DNA of 64,000 bases from NCBI GenBank assembly GCA_036867785.1, contig CP145413.1, positions 1,178,001 through 1,242,000 on the forward strand, given 5' to 3'. The notes under the pieces were generated by a model. That model did not search any database. It was not told the origin of the DNA and was given only the letters and a program-made list of their open reading frames with translations. The first letter of the stretch is position 1. Every line of letters begins with the position of its first letter. Below, piece by piece: positions 10,686-20,167 of this stretch. The translations under genes were made by a program, and so were the position numbers. This DNA comes from Plasmodiophora brassicae. Its lineage: Eukaryota; Endomyxa: Phytomyxea; Phytomyxea; Plasmodiophorida.

Positions 10686-11000
10686 ATGTCGACACGGCTG
10701 ATACTGACGCTGGCGGTGATAGCGTGCGGAGCGGCATTGACATCTTCGGTACGGTTCGATGAGAATGGAGATTTCATCAGCGAGGGCGACGACCTGCCTC
10801 CAAACAGCGCTGTAGACTCGGAGATGGAGAGGCTGACGAACGGGCACCCTGTCAACCGGTATGATGCAGACGGTGTCCGCTACCCGCGTTCCAGCAGACA
10901 GAACCTGCGAGAACGAGGACAGGTTATTCAACGCGACGTTTTCGCCGCACTGGCACTCGCCAACAAGACTGACGCGATCGCACATATACCGTTACGATGA
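10686..11000 (+). CDS. Small secreted protein, 104 aa
   Basis: A single uninterrupted exon. ATG at 10686 begins MSTRLILTLAVIACGAALTS, a textbook signal peptide, followed by a charged, low-hydrophobicity mature chain of about 85 aa with one stretch rich in Arg (SSRQNLRERGQVIQRD) and no TM segment. The only cysteine is in the signal peptide. An in-frame upstream ATG at 10623 exists, but using it would bury the signal peptide. It is divergent from the molybdopterin-domain gene and convergent with the glycosyltransferase-like gene. No family recognised. In a parasite or symbiont such a protein would be listed as a candidate effector; here that is only inference. Confidence 0.65.
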   Translation: MSTRLILTLAVIACGAALTSSVRFDENGDFISEGDDLPPNSAVDSEMERLTNGHPVNRYDADGVRYPRSSRQNLRERGQVIQRDVFAALALANKTDAIAHIPLR

Positions 11001-11059
11001 TTCGGGGACAATGTAATAGGGAATTATTCCGCCGCTGAATGATCTTTGAGTGGTTTGTT

Positions 11060-12091
11060 TCATCGTCCTGGTCGCAGGTACAGAGAGCCGATATGGACGG
11101 TCTGGAACCGGGATTTAGCATACCGCTCCAGATCAAGTTCGCGATCTTCCGCTAACAGGGCGTCCATATCGAGCACGGACCCTCCAACGATATTATACGT
11201 GGGGTTCTGTCCATTATATAGTAATGTCAGTTCAAGAACGGAAGTGCTCTTGGAACGCGGGCATCACCTGGTAGACATCCTGGACTCGGTTCACAGTGAT
11301 GATGGACATAGTCGCTTCTAACGGGCAAGCACTAAACGGGTATTCCGCGGAAGGAAACAACCCCAGCTTGCCCAAAGCCTCGTTTCCATGAACTTCGAGT
11401 TTGTTCGGATGGGACCGTTCGGGAGGCGAAAGACTATCCATAACCTTAATGCAACAGTCAGTCAGTACTCGAGTGACGCCACATAACGGACAAGATGTAC
11501 ACTTGCCTGGCGCGCGGTCTTTGTTCGGTAGAAGCATCCGCTAAGGTCCCATTCGTAACACCACTCACTAGTGCCTGCATACTCAATGTGAACTGCGACG
11601 CAACAGGGAAACATGTCGAACCAACCAAGAACTGGAAGGTACTGGTAATGCGTGCCGCGATCAAAGAGTGGCGGCACCTGCACAGGTCCATCTCGATTAA
11701 AGCTTCTGGTGATGTTCTTGTGCAGTCGAAGATGAAACGCCAAGCACTGCGACTCGCACCCGCCCAACGCTTTCGCGACGGTACCCAGCGAAAATTCCCG
11801 GTAAAACACACAGTCGTCGACGACGAAAAAGACAACGTGAGAGTGCACATTTAGCACCGCATCGAGCAGCACCTGGAACGTTTCACGTTCACGTTCGCGG
11901 TGGAACGCCACCATCGGAAACAATCGCGCCAGTCGCTTGTACGACTCCGCCAACCCTGCCGTAGACGCCGCATAGATAACGTGAACGTCGATCGCCTGCC
12001 CATCGAGGCGCATACACGCCTGCATCGACGTCAGGCAGGCGCGCAGCTGGAACGCTCGGTCCTTGGAGAACGCCACGCACAGGAACTGCAT
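11060..12091 (-). CDS. Glycosyltransferase-like protein (nucleotide-diphospho-sugar fold)
   Basis: Starts MQFLCVAFSKDRAFQLRACL at 12091, the pattern seen in a group of GT-A-like proteins that begin FSKDRPxQL. VVFFVVDDCVFYREF supplies a DD metal/sugar-binding type motif. Two introns restore later blocks: NKLEVHGNEALGKLGLFPS, SIITVNRVQDVYQ and NPTYNIVGGSVLDMDALL, ending LYLRPGR at 11060. The joined protein is about 300 aa, the normal size for this group. There is no signal peptide or TM helix at the N-terminus, so a cytosolic location is likely. Donor and acceptor sugars are unknown. The gene shares a 150-bp divergent promoter region with the SET-domain gene. Confidence 0.7.
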
Positions 12092-12241
12092 TGCGAATGC
12101 CGAACGCGCGTTGCGCGTCGCCGTAACACAATCCCCCGCATTGTATGGGGACCCTGTTTATAGAACGGGCCGTGCGCTAATTTGTTGTCACTTGGCAACT
12201 TGGCGCAGGTCAAGGCAGGCCTGAACGCGTGTTCGTCCACG

Positions 12242-13621
12242 ATGTCAGCGAGATGCAGGAGCGCGGCGAGTAACGGGCTGACGCCCGGCGAATGCGATGT
12301 GCTCGAGGAGGTGGTCCGTTCGCTGGAGCAGACGACGCCGCTCGATGGGCTGAAGGCCGTCGAACCGCTGCTCGACCGCCTGTCTCAGATTCAACCGCCG
12401 TTGCAGTCACCATCAGAGCCATCACGAGCGAAGGCGCTCGCCGATCTTCAGCAGTGGTTCGCGAAATCGAATCCGTCTGGCGGAACAGATCAAACCTGGT
12501 CGTTGTCAGCCGACGTGAATGGCGTCAAGGCCTGTCGCGACCTCCCTGCTGGATCGACGTTCATTACCGTCCCGAAGTCCATGATGGTGATGGCCACCGA
12601 GCCGACGATCGCGATCGACGCGGTCTGCGAGAAGATCCCAAGCGTGGCGCTTACGTTGCAACTGATCCATGAGCGACGAGTCGGCGGCGAATCCCGCTTC
12701 GCGGCCTACATCGCGTCACTACCGGCCCTGGGAAGCACCGAACTCGACGCGGCAGCGTTCTGGCCCATTTCCCAGATCAAGACGGCGCTGGAGCCGACGA
12801 CGGCGTACTCGGGCGCGATCCGAACCCGCCTGTCCACAGTGCAGCATTATGTCTATCTGGTTGGATACGTTGTCCTTCCCCCAGGTTTCACACGCCTATC
12901 GTGGGCGGAATGGTCCTGGGCAAGCGCGATCGTCCTGTCGAGGCAGAACAGCATCGTTCCCGGGACGCTGGCGTTGATCCCGTGCTGGGACATGGCCAAT
13001 CACGATCCCAACGGATGCAGGTCGTTCTACAACGAAGACGGCAACGTTCTTGTTAGCGAGACGTCATCGTCGGTCGCCGCTGACGACCAGATCTTCATCA
13101 ACTACGGCTGCCGCCCTGCCTGGCAACTCGTCGTCTATCAAGGTTTCGTCGGATCGTCGTCCGACTGCGGGTCGTCGCTAATGCGAGCCGCTCTGAACGA
13201 TCTCCAGCAACCTCGAGACGATATTGTCAAGCTGCGGTCGATGTTGCTGGAGAAACGTGACATCGCCAATGCTGACATGCAGGTTGGCGGCGATGGCAGC
13301 GTCCCTGATGCACTGCTGTGGGCGGCCCGTATCAACAGTCTCGATCGGGAATCGGCAGCGATCGCGCTTCGCAACCCGAACGCATCTTCGGTGTCACCAG
13401 CGAACGAGCGGGCCGCCCTGCTGTCCCTGTTCTACGTGCTCAGCACCAGGTTAGAAGACCGTGAGGCAGTTTGCAAGCAGAACGCGCCAGGGATGGGTGC
13501 TGTGCCCGAACGGCGTGCCCATGTCGCCAAGATGCTGACGTCGATGGAGATATCGACGCTGAGGAAGACGATCGGATGGATCCAGGCGAGGATCGCTGAG
13601 TGTGGCAATACAGGTAAATGA
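12242..13621 (+). CDS. SET-domain protein methyltransferase, SETD3/Rubisco-LSMT class
   Basis: A single exon of 459 aa from ATG 12242 (the ORF is open a little further upstream, but without an ATG). The SET core is split as in the SETD3/RBCMT class: GVKACRDLPAGSTFITVPKS at the N-side, then LALIPCWDMANHDPNG (SAM and substrate site) and INYGCRPAWQLVVYQGFV (the conserved Y near the active site). A C-terminal helical region of about 150 aa matches the Rubis-subs-bind position. Human SETD3 methylates actin His73 and plant members methylate Rubisco or aldolase Lys, so the target is probably a protein, but the residue cannot be predicted by eye. Convergent with the PUB-domain gene, only 30 bp between stops. 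Confidence 0.85.
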   Translation: MSARCRSAASNGLTPGECDVLEEVVRSLEQTTPLDGLKAVEPLLDRLSQIQPPLQSPSEPSRAKALADLQQWFAKSNPSGGTDQTWSLSADVNGVKACRDLPAGSTFITVPKSMMVMATEPTIAIDAVCEKIPSVALTLQLIHERRVGGESRFAAYIASLPALGSTELDAAAFWPISQIKTALEPTTAYSGAIRTRLSTVQHYVYLVGYVVLPPGFTRLSWAEWSWASAIVLSRQNSIVPGTLALIPCWDMANHDPNGCRSFYNEDGNVLVSETSSSVAADDQIFINYGCRPAWQLVVYQGFVGSSSDCGSSLMRAALNDLQQPRDDIVKLRSMLLEKRDIANADMQVGGDGSVPDALLWAARINSLDRESAAIALRNPNASSVSPANERAALLSLFYVLSTRLEDREAVCKQNAPGMGAVPERRAHVAKMLTSMEISTLRKTIGWIQARIAECGNTGK

Positions 13622-13651
13622 GCTCATTGATCAAGCATATACCTTCATTGT

Positions 13652-14218
13652 TCACATCGCATGGCGCTGACGCTCTTGTTTCGCGGCCTCGTCTTCGAGG
13701 CGGCGTTCGCGTTTCGCGGCCTCGAACTTGTCGATGATCTCCTGCTGGTGCACATGGATATCGTCCTTGGGGCGATGTTTCTTGATAATCCCAATGTCAA
13801 AGTCCAGTTCTCGGATGGGGTCCTGATGACCCTCGAACGGATGCACGATCATGTCAATGGTCTCATCGAGAATCCCAATAACGACGTTGAACCGCGCACG
13901 ATCGCCTTCAGTCATGGTCGGCAATTCCAGGTGCTCGCCATCGCCGGCGTCGTGGAACCCCATGGCTTTCAGCAGATCAATCGTGCCGGGAACCGGCATC
14001 AGCCGCTCCTGAATCGCACGTGCCGTCATCTTCAAATGGTGGTACACGGTGTCCTCCGGATGGTGCTGCACGTTCGTCAGGATCTGCTTCAGCAAGCGCG
14101 CGGCGCCCAGCAGCGCGCTCGGGTTCTCGTGCGTCACCAGGACGCGCAGCGCATCGAACACACCACTGTCGCTGACGATCGCCGACATGTTCGGCGGCCC
14201 CACCCACTTCGGATCCAT
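13652..14218 (-). CDS. PUB/PUG-domain protein, 188 aa
   Basis: Single exon from ATG 14218. The central region (AARLLKQILTNVQHHPED, AIQERLMPVPGTIDLLKAMG, GEHLELP) has the order and spacing of the PUB domain, which in PNGase and UBXN6 binds the C-terminus of p97/Cdc48. The last 40 residues are a charged helix (FEAAKRERRLEDEAAKQERQ) that could form a coiled coil. No UBA, UBX or transglutaminase domain is attached, so this is shorter than known PUB proteins and may be a p97 adaptor of reduced architecture. That partner is inferred from the domain only. Confidence 0.78.
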   Translation of the reverse strand: MDPKWVGPPNMSAIVSDSGVFDALRVLVTHENPSALLGAARLLKQILTNVQHHPEDTVYHHLKMTARAIQERLMPVPGTIDLLKAMGFHDAGDGEHLELPTMTEGDRARFNVVIGILDETIDMIVHPFEGHQDPIRELDFDIGIIKKHRPKDDIHVHQQEIIDKFEAAKRERRLEDEAAKQERQRHAM

Positions 14219-14230
14219 CGTGCCAGACTC

Positions 14231-14249
14231 TGTGTGTGTGTGTGTGTGT
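14231..14249. repeat. (TG)n microsatellite
   Basis: About nine and a half perfect TG units immediately upstream of the PUB-domain gene start. Similar but shorter TG runs occur inside the NOL9 gene at about 32660-32677 and 33490-33500. Confidence 0.95.
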
Positions 14250-14629
14250 TTATGAGTGGCTGCAACGCACTTTTGAGCCGCATGGCCGCATGGGCCGACC
14301 CGACGTTAGGAAAAGTCCGACCAGTTTTCGATCAGGAAAACGACAGCCGTTTTCGAAACGTAAGGTGAAAGCGACGACAGGCAACTGCCAACCTGCCGGT
14401 TGCAGTCACTGAGTCGTGCAGATAAACGCGCGGCCAATGGGTCCCCGACGTCTGTGACGGGGTGCGCTCCAGAAGGGTCTGGAAGCGGTCGGCGCCGGTT
14501 GGTCCGGTTGGGCGGGCGAAGTGGCCGTGGCGGTTGGCAAAGCGCTTACTGTGCAGGTCTGTCTGCGGGTGCACAATGAGTCCAGTGTGGCGAGCGCGAT
14601 TCGGCGCCAGGGCGCTGTCAACGAGGCGA

Positions 14630-14928
14630 ATGGCCCAGATGACTATCGTTGTGCCTGTGGACCCTCCCATGCCGTACGTCATCAGCAGCCAACTCGAAGT
14701 GTACCCCAATCACCACCTGCTGCAAGACCGCCTCCTTCGAGCAGAGTACTGGCGCTTGTATGGTTACTTGATCGCATTGCGTCCTGACTGGCCATACGTA
14801 GGTTGGTCTACTTTGGCATGAAGAACAAGAACCTACCAGCGCGGCGGAACCCCGGCGGCGCCCTGCAGAAGCATGTTGACCCGCTAAACGACGGCCTATG
14901 GCCGTTCCCGTGGGGCTTCAAGAAGTAA
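14630..14928 (+). CDS. Small conserved-looking protein, 84 aa
   Basis: Two exons, 14630-14757 and 14802-14928, joined across a 44-nt GT..AG intron; total 255 nt including TAA. The join reads LLRAEYWRLLVYFGMKNKNL, smoother than the unspliced frame. The C-terminus is basic and proline/tryptophan-rich (DPLNDGLWPFPWGFKK). There is no signal peptide or TM segment. The size and composition recall supernumerary subunits of mitochondrial complexes, but I do not recognise it and this is a guess. The long minus-strand ORFs over the same bases look like shadows. Confidence 0.6.
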
Positions 14929-15338
14929 TCCATCCCGCTTCCACAACTCGCTCAACCTACCGCTCACCCACTATTGACCGTTTCGAACATCACCGTCATC
15001 CACACTGTGTACATATTTATAAACCATTACCAACTCCTGCCTCCTGGCCGACAGTCTGGCCGGCCGATCCTGCGTCGGGTTGCCAGCTGTTGACATACAT
15101 AATCTTCGGTCGCCTACCTACGGTACAGTAGCCGTGCTGGACGCAGTGTCATCCAAAAATAGCATTCTGCGTGACTCGCGCTGACGGGAGGCCACGCCGT
15201 TGCATTTGAGAAACCGTGCCTGGGTTTTTCTCGAACCGTCGACTGTCTCGATAGTCGAGGCCCAGCGCAGCCGCTCAGTGAACTCTTAAGCGCCGGTTAC
15301 TTGGCGCGGGTGCGCGCGAGGCAGCCACTCACCGGGAG
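14929..15338. other. Intergenic region, no gene seen
   Basis: 410 bp between the 84-aa gene and the SNARE gene. It contains an AT-rich patch at about 15005-15025 and a short inverted repeat at about 15238-15258 (CGACT/AGTCG arms). Plus-strand ORF 14898-15131 is low in coding character. Probably the SNARE promoter. Confidence 0.5.
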
Positions 15339-16312
15339 ATGTCGCGGAAGGGCGCCGATGGGTACCTTCTGCGGAAGATGATCGAGGACCTGCAGTCCAT
15401 CCAGCGGGAATGCGACCCGCAGGCCGTCGAGGCCGACGAGGGCAAGGACAAGCTGGACGCGTTCGAGGCGTCGAAACGCGACCTGACCTTTATGATCGTT
15501 GAGCTGAAGAAGGTAATTCCTTTATGACACTCGGCGTAATGTTCCTCCTGATAATCGTATTGCTACCAGAATATTGAACGGCGTAACGAAATGCTGCAAA
15601 ACCATGGCCGACAGGAGCAGACGATCCGGTTGAAGGCGGAGAACGAGAAGGCGCTGACGAGTGCCAAGTTGAAATTCAACGAGATGCGAAAGGCGTATGA
15701 CGCGCAAGTCGCCAAGAAACGTGGCAAGCGCCTACCCGATGACGTCCTCGCCAATCGGAAGGAAATGATTGAGCTGCTCGAGCAGGACATCAAGGACCTC
15801 GAGCAGGCGCACAGTCAGATCCGACCACGACGTGGAGGCGACGGAAACCGCGATCTTGCGCGCCAGTTGAAGGAGAACCGGCAGAGGGAACGCGAGGAGG
15901 ATGCGAAGCTCGGGAAGGAGGCCGTGCCGATGGGCGAGCTGTCTGCAGGAGCGCAGCAGTTCCAGATGGAGAAGGAGGACCATGATGCCAAGACCGATCA
16001 GCAGCTGGACCTGATCAGGACAGGCGTTCGCGACCTGCACGACATTGCCAGCGAGATGCATGAAGAGCTCCAGGTCCAACAGGTTGTCATCGAAGAGGTC
16101 AACAAGGAGTTCGACGTTCTCGAGAAGAAGTTTAAGACTGCGAACCAGCGACTGAACACGCTTCTCGAAGAGGTACGGTGATTATGGTTCGTGTACAATG
16201 GCCACTGACTGACTGGCCCCTGTAGAGTGGCGGGACTGCACGATGGTGCTCGTTGATGATCGCATTTATCATATTGCTGGCGTTGCTGGGCTATATCTTC
16301 CAACTGTTCTAA
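15339..16312 (+). CDS. Qc-SNARE, SYP7-like
   Basis: Tail-anchored membrane-fusion protein. Three exons: 15339-15512, 15570-16172 and 16226-16312, both introns in phase 0. The N-terminal half is helical and charged. The SNARE motif runs about from KTDQQLDLIRTGVRDLHDIA to NQRLNTLLEEV with the zero-layer Gln in the EELQVQQ region, and exon 3 encodes the C-terminal anchor (SLMIAFIILLALLGYIFQLF) right before the stop. Plant SYP71-73 act at the ER and plasma membrane; the same class exists in many protists. The stop codon is followed at once by TATAAAC. Confidence 0.88.
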
Positions 16313-16674
16313 TTATAAACGAGCACCTGCCCCGTTGAAGCACGCGTGTCCAGCTGCCCCCCGTCGACACCTGGTACTACACGGAAGCACCTGCACCAGG
16401 CAGAATGGCCAGCACCATGGCGATCTCTACAACACACATTCGGCGGATGGCGTCAGCACCTGTCGCCCCGATCCTGTGGACGCGTTACGCGCATGGTGCC
16501 ACCTGATGCACTTTGGAACTTGGAAGCCTGCTGCGGCAATGGGCCCTACAGTGGGCAACCGCAGACGTATACCCACCTGGTCGTCTCCTCCGGTGCCGTT
16601 CTTTTGAGAGCGTCGAAGGCGGAGCTCCCTCAGTGGTATTTTGTGTCGGCGGCATCACGGCGGGGTGCTGCTCG
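16313..16674. other. Intergenic region upstream of PDC-E2
   Basis: 360 bp with overlapping plus-strand ORFs but no domain. The E2 reading frame is open upstream of its first good ATG (16675), which makes those ORFs look longer than they are. Treated as the E2 promoter/5' leader. Confidence 0.5.
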
Positions 16675-18721
16675 ATGCTGGTCCGGTGCGGGGCATGGCG
16701 TCGATCGTGGGCGTGGGCCACGCGTGCCTTCTCCAGCAAATGTATGTACGGGGGAGGGTGCATGTGCGTCGCCTATCACGTGCTTGACGATCCGCCTTGG
16801 GGGGCAGATCCGGAGTTCACCAAGCTGACCATGCCGGCGCTGTCGCCGACGATGACGAAAGGTCCACCCGGGCGCTCCGGTTGAACGTCGTCGGTAACAC
16901 TATCGTGATTAGGTGGGATCTCGAAATGGGTCAAACAAGTGGGGGACCGGATCGAACCCGGCGACGTGTACGTTGGATGCCGGCCGCATCCGAGTGTGCC
17001 TCAGTGAGACGTGTGGCAGGATTGCGTCGATCGAGACCGATAAAGCGACTGTAGATTTCGGTACCTGCTGCTCACGTGGTGCCATGCTTCAAGTAATGTG
17101 CTGCTGTTGCAGAGGCGCAGGAGGAAGGGTACCTCGCAAAGATACTTGTTTCTGAGGGGGCCGTTGATATCCCCGTCGGGCAATTACTGGGCGTTGTGGT
17201 TGACGAAGAGGACAGCGTGCCGAAGTTCGCCGACTTCCAAGCCGAGGCACCGGGGCAGGCAGCGTCGCAGACGGAGGACGCGTATGAGTCGGAAGATGAG
17301 GCCGAGGAGGCACCAGCGAAGACGTACCCCGCTCACGACCTGTTGAAAATGCCAGCTCTGAGCCCTACTATGACCAAGGGGTACGATGCCTGCATTCGCT
17401 GGTTCTCGCATGGACTGAGTCTTACATTGCCATGCAGGTCTATTGCGAAATGGCTGAAGAAGGTTGTTGCTGAGTGCGCAGGGGAATCGATAGCTGTGTT
17501 TGACAGTACCGCGTAGAAAGGTGACCCTGTCAAAGCAGGCGACGTCCTCGCTCAGGTGGAGACCGATAAGGCGACCGTTGACTATGGTACTTTCACGCGA
17601 ACGCTACTTGCTTATCATTTGCTCAACGGTTTTTAGAGGCGCTTGAAGATGGGTTTGTCGCAAAGGTCCTGGTGGACGCTGGGACACCAGATATTGCTGT
17701 GGGACAGCCCGTCGCCGTGATTGTCGAAGACAGTGACGCTATCGAGGCGTTCCATGACTTCAAACCGCCACGTGCGTCAGGGCCCAAGGCGCCTTCGACA
17801 CAAGCGCGAAAAGAGGCACCGAACCCGTCTGCTTCGGCCACGAAGGAAACGACCAGACCATCAGGTCCTTCGAAAGCGTCGCAGACACCACGAGCATCAG
17901 CTAAACAGCGCTCTGACGGCGGCCGAGTCTTCGCCAGCCCTTACGCACGTAAGATCGCTGCCGAGTTCAACATCGACATATCGCAGGTTCCAGGATCAGG
18001 ACCTGAGAACCGGATCGTGGCCGCTGATGTTCAGAAGTATGCTGAGGAGAGGGGAGCCGGAACAGGTGCGCCTAGCGCAGGCATCGCTGTCGGTAATGTG
18101 GATGCCGAGCGCGTTGCTCTGTCAAAGAAGTCGATCCCGCATTACTACCTGACGTCGGCCGTCAACGCAGACGCGATTATCAAGACGATTGCTTCCATCA
18201 AGGACGACTGCGATGCTGCCGCTGTTCCGGTTGACGTCAGGTCGTTTGTCGTCAAAGCTGCTGCGGCTGCAATGAAAGACGTACCGGTCGTGAACTCCCG
18301 ATGGAATGACGACTCCATTCGGCAATTCGACTACGTCGACGTTGGCGTCACCATCGTGGGCGCCCAGGGCCAAGTCGTCAAGCCCGTCGTCACCGATGCC
18401 GACCTGAAAGGCCTTCGCGAAATCGCCCGTGACCTCGCAGGCGAATCGGCATCCGCCGACTCCACATTCACCATATCGCATTTGGACATCCCGGCCATGG
18501 CGCAAGCCTCGGGAATCGTCGACCCGGATCAGGCAGCCATCCTCACGATCGGCGCCGTGTACGACGTCGTCCTCGAACGGCAACCGGGTCAGTTCGCGCG
18601 CTCGCAGGTCTTCAACGCGACGCTGTCCTGTGACCATCGTATCATCGACGGCGCCGTCGGCGCCCAGTGGCTCCAGGCCTTCAAACGGTATTGCGAGGAC
18701 CCGCTGTCGCTCTTGCTATAA
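16675..18721 (+). CDS. DLAT: Dihydrolipoyl acetyltransferase, pyruvate dehydrogenase E2, two lipoyl domains
   Basis: Mitochondrial E2 core of the pyruvate dehydrogenase complex; moves acetyl from lipoate to CoA. The presequence MLVRCGAWRRSWAWATRAFS starts at 16675. Two lipoyl domains follow (LTMPALSPTMTKG and KMPALSPTMTKG; lipoyl-Lys in ETDKATVDF and ETDKATVDY), each ending in a hinge. The E1/E3-binding domain reads FASPYARKIAAEFNIDISQV. The acyltransferase domain has IPHYYLTSAVNADAI and the active-site SCDHRIIDGAVGAQWL. Six or seven small introns lie in the lipoyl part, with matching positions in the two domains (after MTKG and after DF/DY), while the catalytic half is one exon. The stop overlaps TATAAAA. 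The E3 partner (DLD) is encoded 8 kb downstream. Confidence 0.95.
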
Positions 18722-18903
18722 AATTGGTCAAAGTTCGCGCAGTTTTGGCGTAACCAGATGTAACCGCGAGCGAGCGTGTCAGCGTGAGGTGCCCCGTTTG
18801 CAGTTCGTGCGGGACTGCGGATCGGGATCGGGTCGGAAGAATCCAGACAACGGACCTGACTGCGTCCGGGGCTACGGGGCGCACACTGTGAAGAGTGGCA
18901 GCA

Positions 18904-19998
18904 ATGAGCAGTGTAATGAGGGTACCGCCGCCACTGGCCGACGCAGACCTCAACAGCAGGCTGGCGGGGCCGGTCGGTCGGTTCCAGATCGGCCGTCGCG
19001 TTCCAGAACGGGACCAGACCGGTATGGTGGCCGAAGGGCAGTCGTCCAGCAGCGACGACCTGGAGAAAGACCTGCGCCTGGCGGCCGAAATCGGAACCGG
19101 GTTGCTGGCGCGCAACGAGGAGCTGGAGCGGGCGCTCGCCGATGCGCAGGAACGGGAGGCGTCCGCCCTGGCCACCTGCGATGATCTCCGACGCCGGATC
19201 GCCATCAGCGAGGACGAGATCCTGGCGTTATCCGCCGACGTCATGCAATTGTCGAAACCGGACCCGCGCCTGAAGGAAGCCGCTGCCCGCATTCGTCAGC
19301 TGGAGAACGCCCTGCGCGATGCCAAACAGGTGGCCGACGAGAACGACGACGCCGTTGTGAACCAGCACACCGGTGGCGGTGAATCCGACGACCACTACAC
19401 TGCCGCGGGCCTAGGGCCGATCTCCAGACGGAACGCCCTGTCGGAACTGAAGTCGTTTGCTCGCGAACGCCAACTTGAACGAGAGCTGGCGGAAAGGCAG
19501 CGATCACTGGCGGAGACGCGAATGGCGCTAGAAGACGCCAGGACGCAGACGGCAGGGCTCTCGGGGACGGTCGCAAACCTAACGGCAGCGAATGCACGCC
19601 TTCGGGAGACCGTTGAAGCACTTGAAGAAGAGCTGGCGAAGAGAGGGGAGCAGCGCTCGAGAGCGTCGTCGGCGACGACGTTGCTCGAGGAGATGACGAA
19701 GAACGATGAGCCGGCGTCGATCGGCAACGATAGGAACGGCGGGAACGTGCTGGTCGAGTTCTTCTTCCTGACGGCGATGGCGTGTAAGCTCGAGCTGGTC
19801 CGACAAGGGCTGTCCAGTGAGGTCTACACGATCACCAACGAGCAGCTGTACGACGACATGGTGCGGGAGCAGCAACCCGTACCGTTCTGCTACTACCATT
19901 ACTGGATCAAGGCGCGCCTGACGCAGACGCTTCGCATGCGAGATCAACAGGCGAAATCGGAGACGAGCATCTGGCATGCACTCTGGAACTGGATATAA
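18904..19998 (+). CDS. Coiled-coil protein with CC1-box-like motif (dynein-adaptor type)
   Basis: Single exon, 364 aa from ATG 18904. After a low-complexity N-terminus comes DLRLAAEIGTGLLARNEELE, which matches the CC1 box (AAxxG then LLxxNxxLE) by which BICD, Spindly, HAP1 and TRAK adaptors bind the dynein light intermediate chain. Long coiled coil continues to ILALSADVMQL and again over LERELAERQRSLAETRMALE...LRETVEALEEEL. The last 90 aa are not coiled and include an aromatic cluster (VPFCYYHYWIKARLTQ) that could be a cargo site. Outside the motif I recognise no family. The stop overlaps TATAAAC. Confidence 0.7.
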   Translation: MSSVMRVPPPLADADLNSRLAGPVGRFQIGRRVPERDQTGMVAEGQSSSSDDLEKDLRLAAEIGTGLLARNEELERALADAQEREASALATCDDLRRRIAISEDEILALSADVMQLSKPDPRLKEAAARIRQLENALRDAKQVADENDDAVVNQHTGGGESDDHYTAAGLGPISRRNALSELKSFARERQLERELAERQRSLAETRMALEDARTQTAGLSGTVANLTAANARLRETVEALEEELAKRGEQRSRASSATTLLEEMTKNDEPASIGNDRNGGNVLVEFFFLTAMACKLELVRQGLSSEVYTITNEQLYDDMVREQQPVPFCYYHYWIKARLTQTLRMRDQQAKSETSIWHALWNWI

Positions 19999-20167
19999 AC
20001 GACGGGCGGCGCGTCGACGAACAATATCGGCTGTGGTATATTACGTGTCAGAGGTCGTTAATTGTCGGGTCGCTGACGCGAGGATCTCTTCTGTCGTATT
20101 CAGCGCCGGTCGCGAGCACCTGCACGAAACAACATGTTAAACGTCGTAATCCCACACGACAACAGCA

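Noticed and set aside
14332-14709. Minus-strand ORFs over the 84-aa gene
   Set aside because: Low-complexity translation (APTASRPFWSAP) and no family; the plus-strand two-exon model is better.
16346-16828. Plus-strand ORF before E2 as a separate gene
   Set aside because: No domain; it overlaps the E2 presequence exon and first intron.
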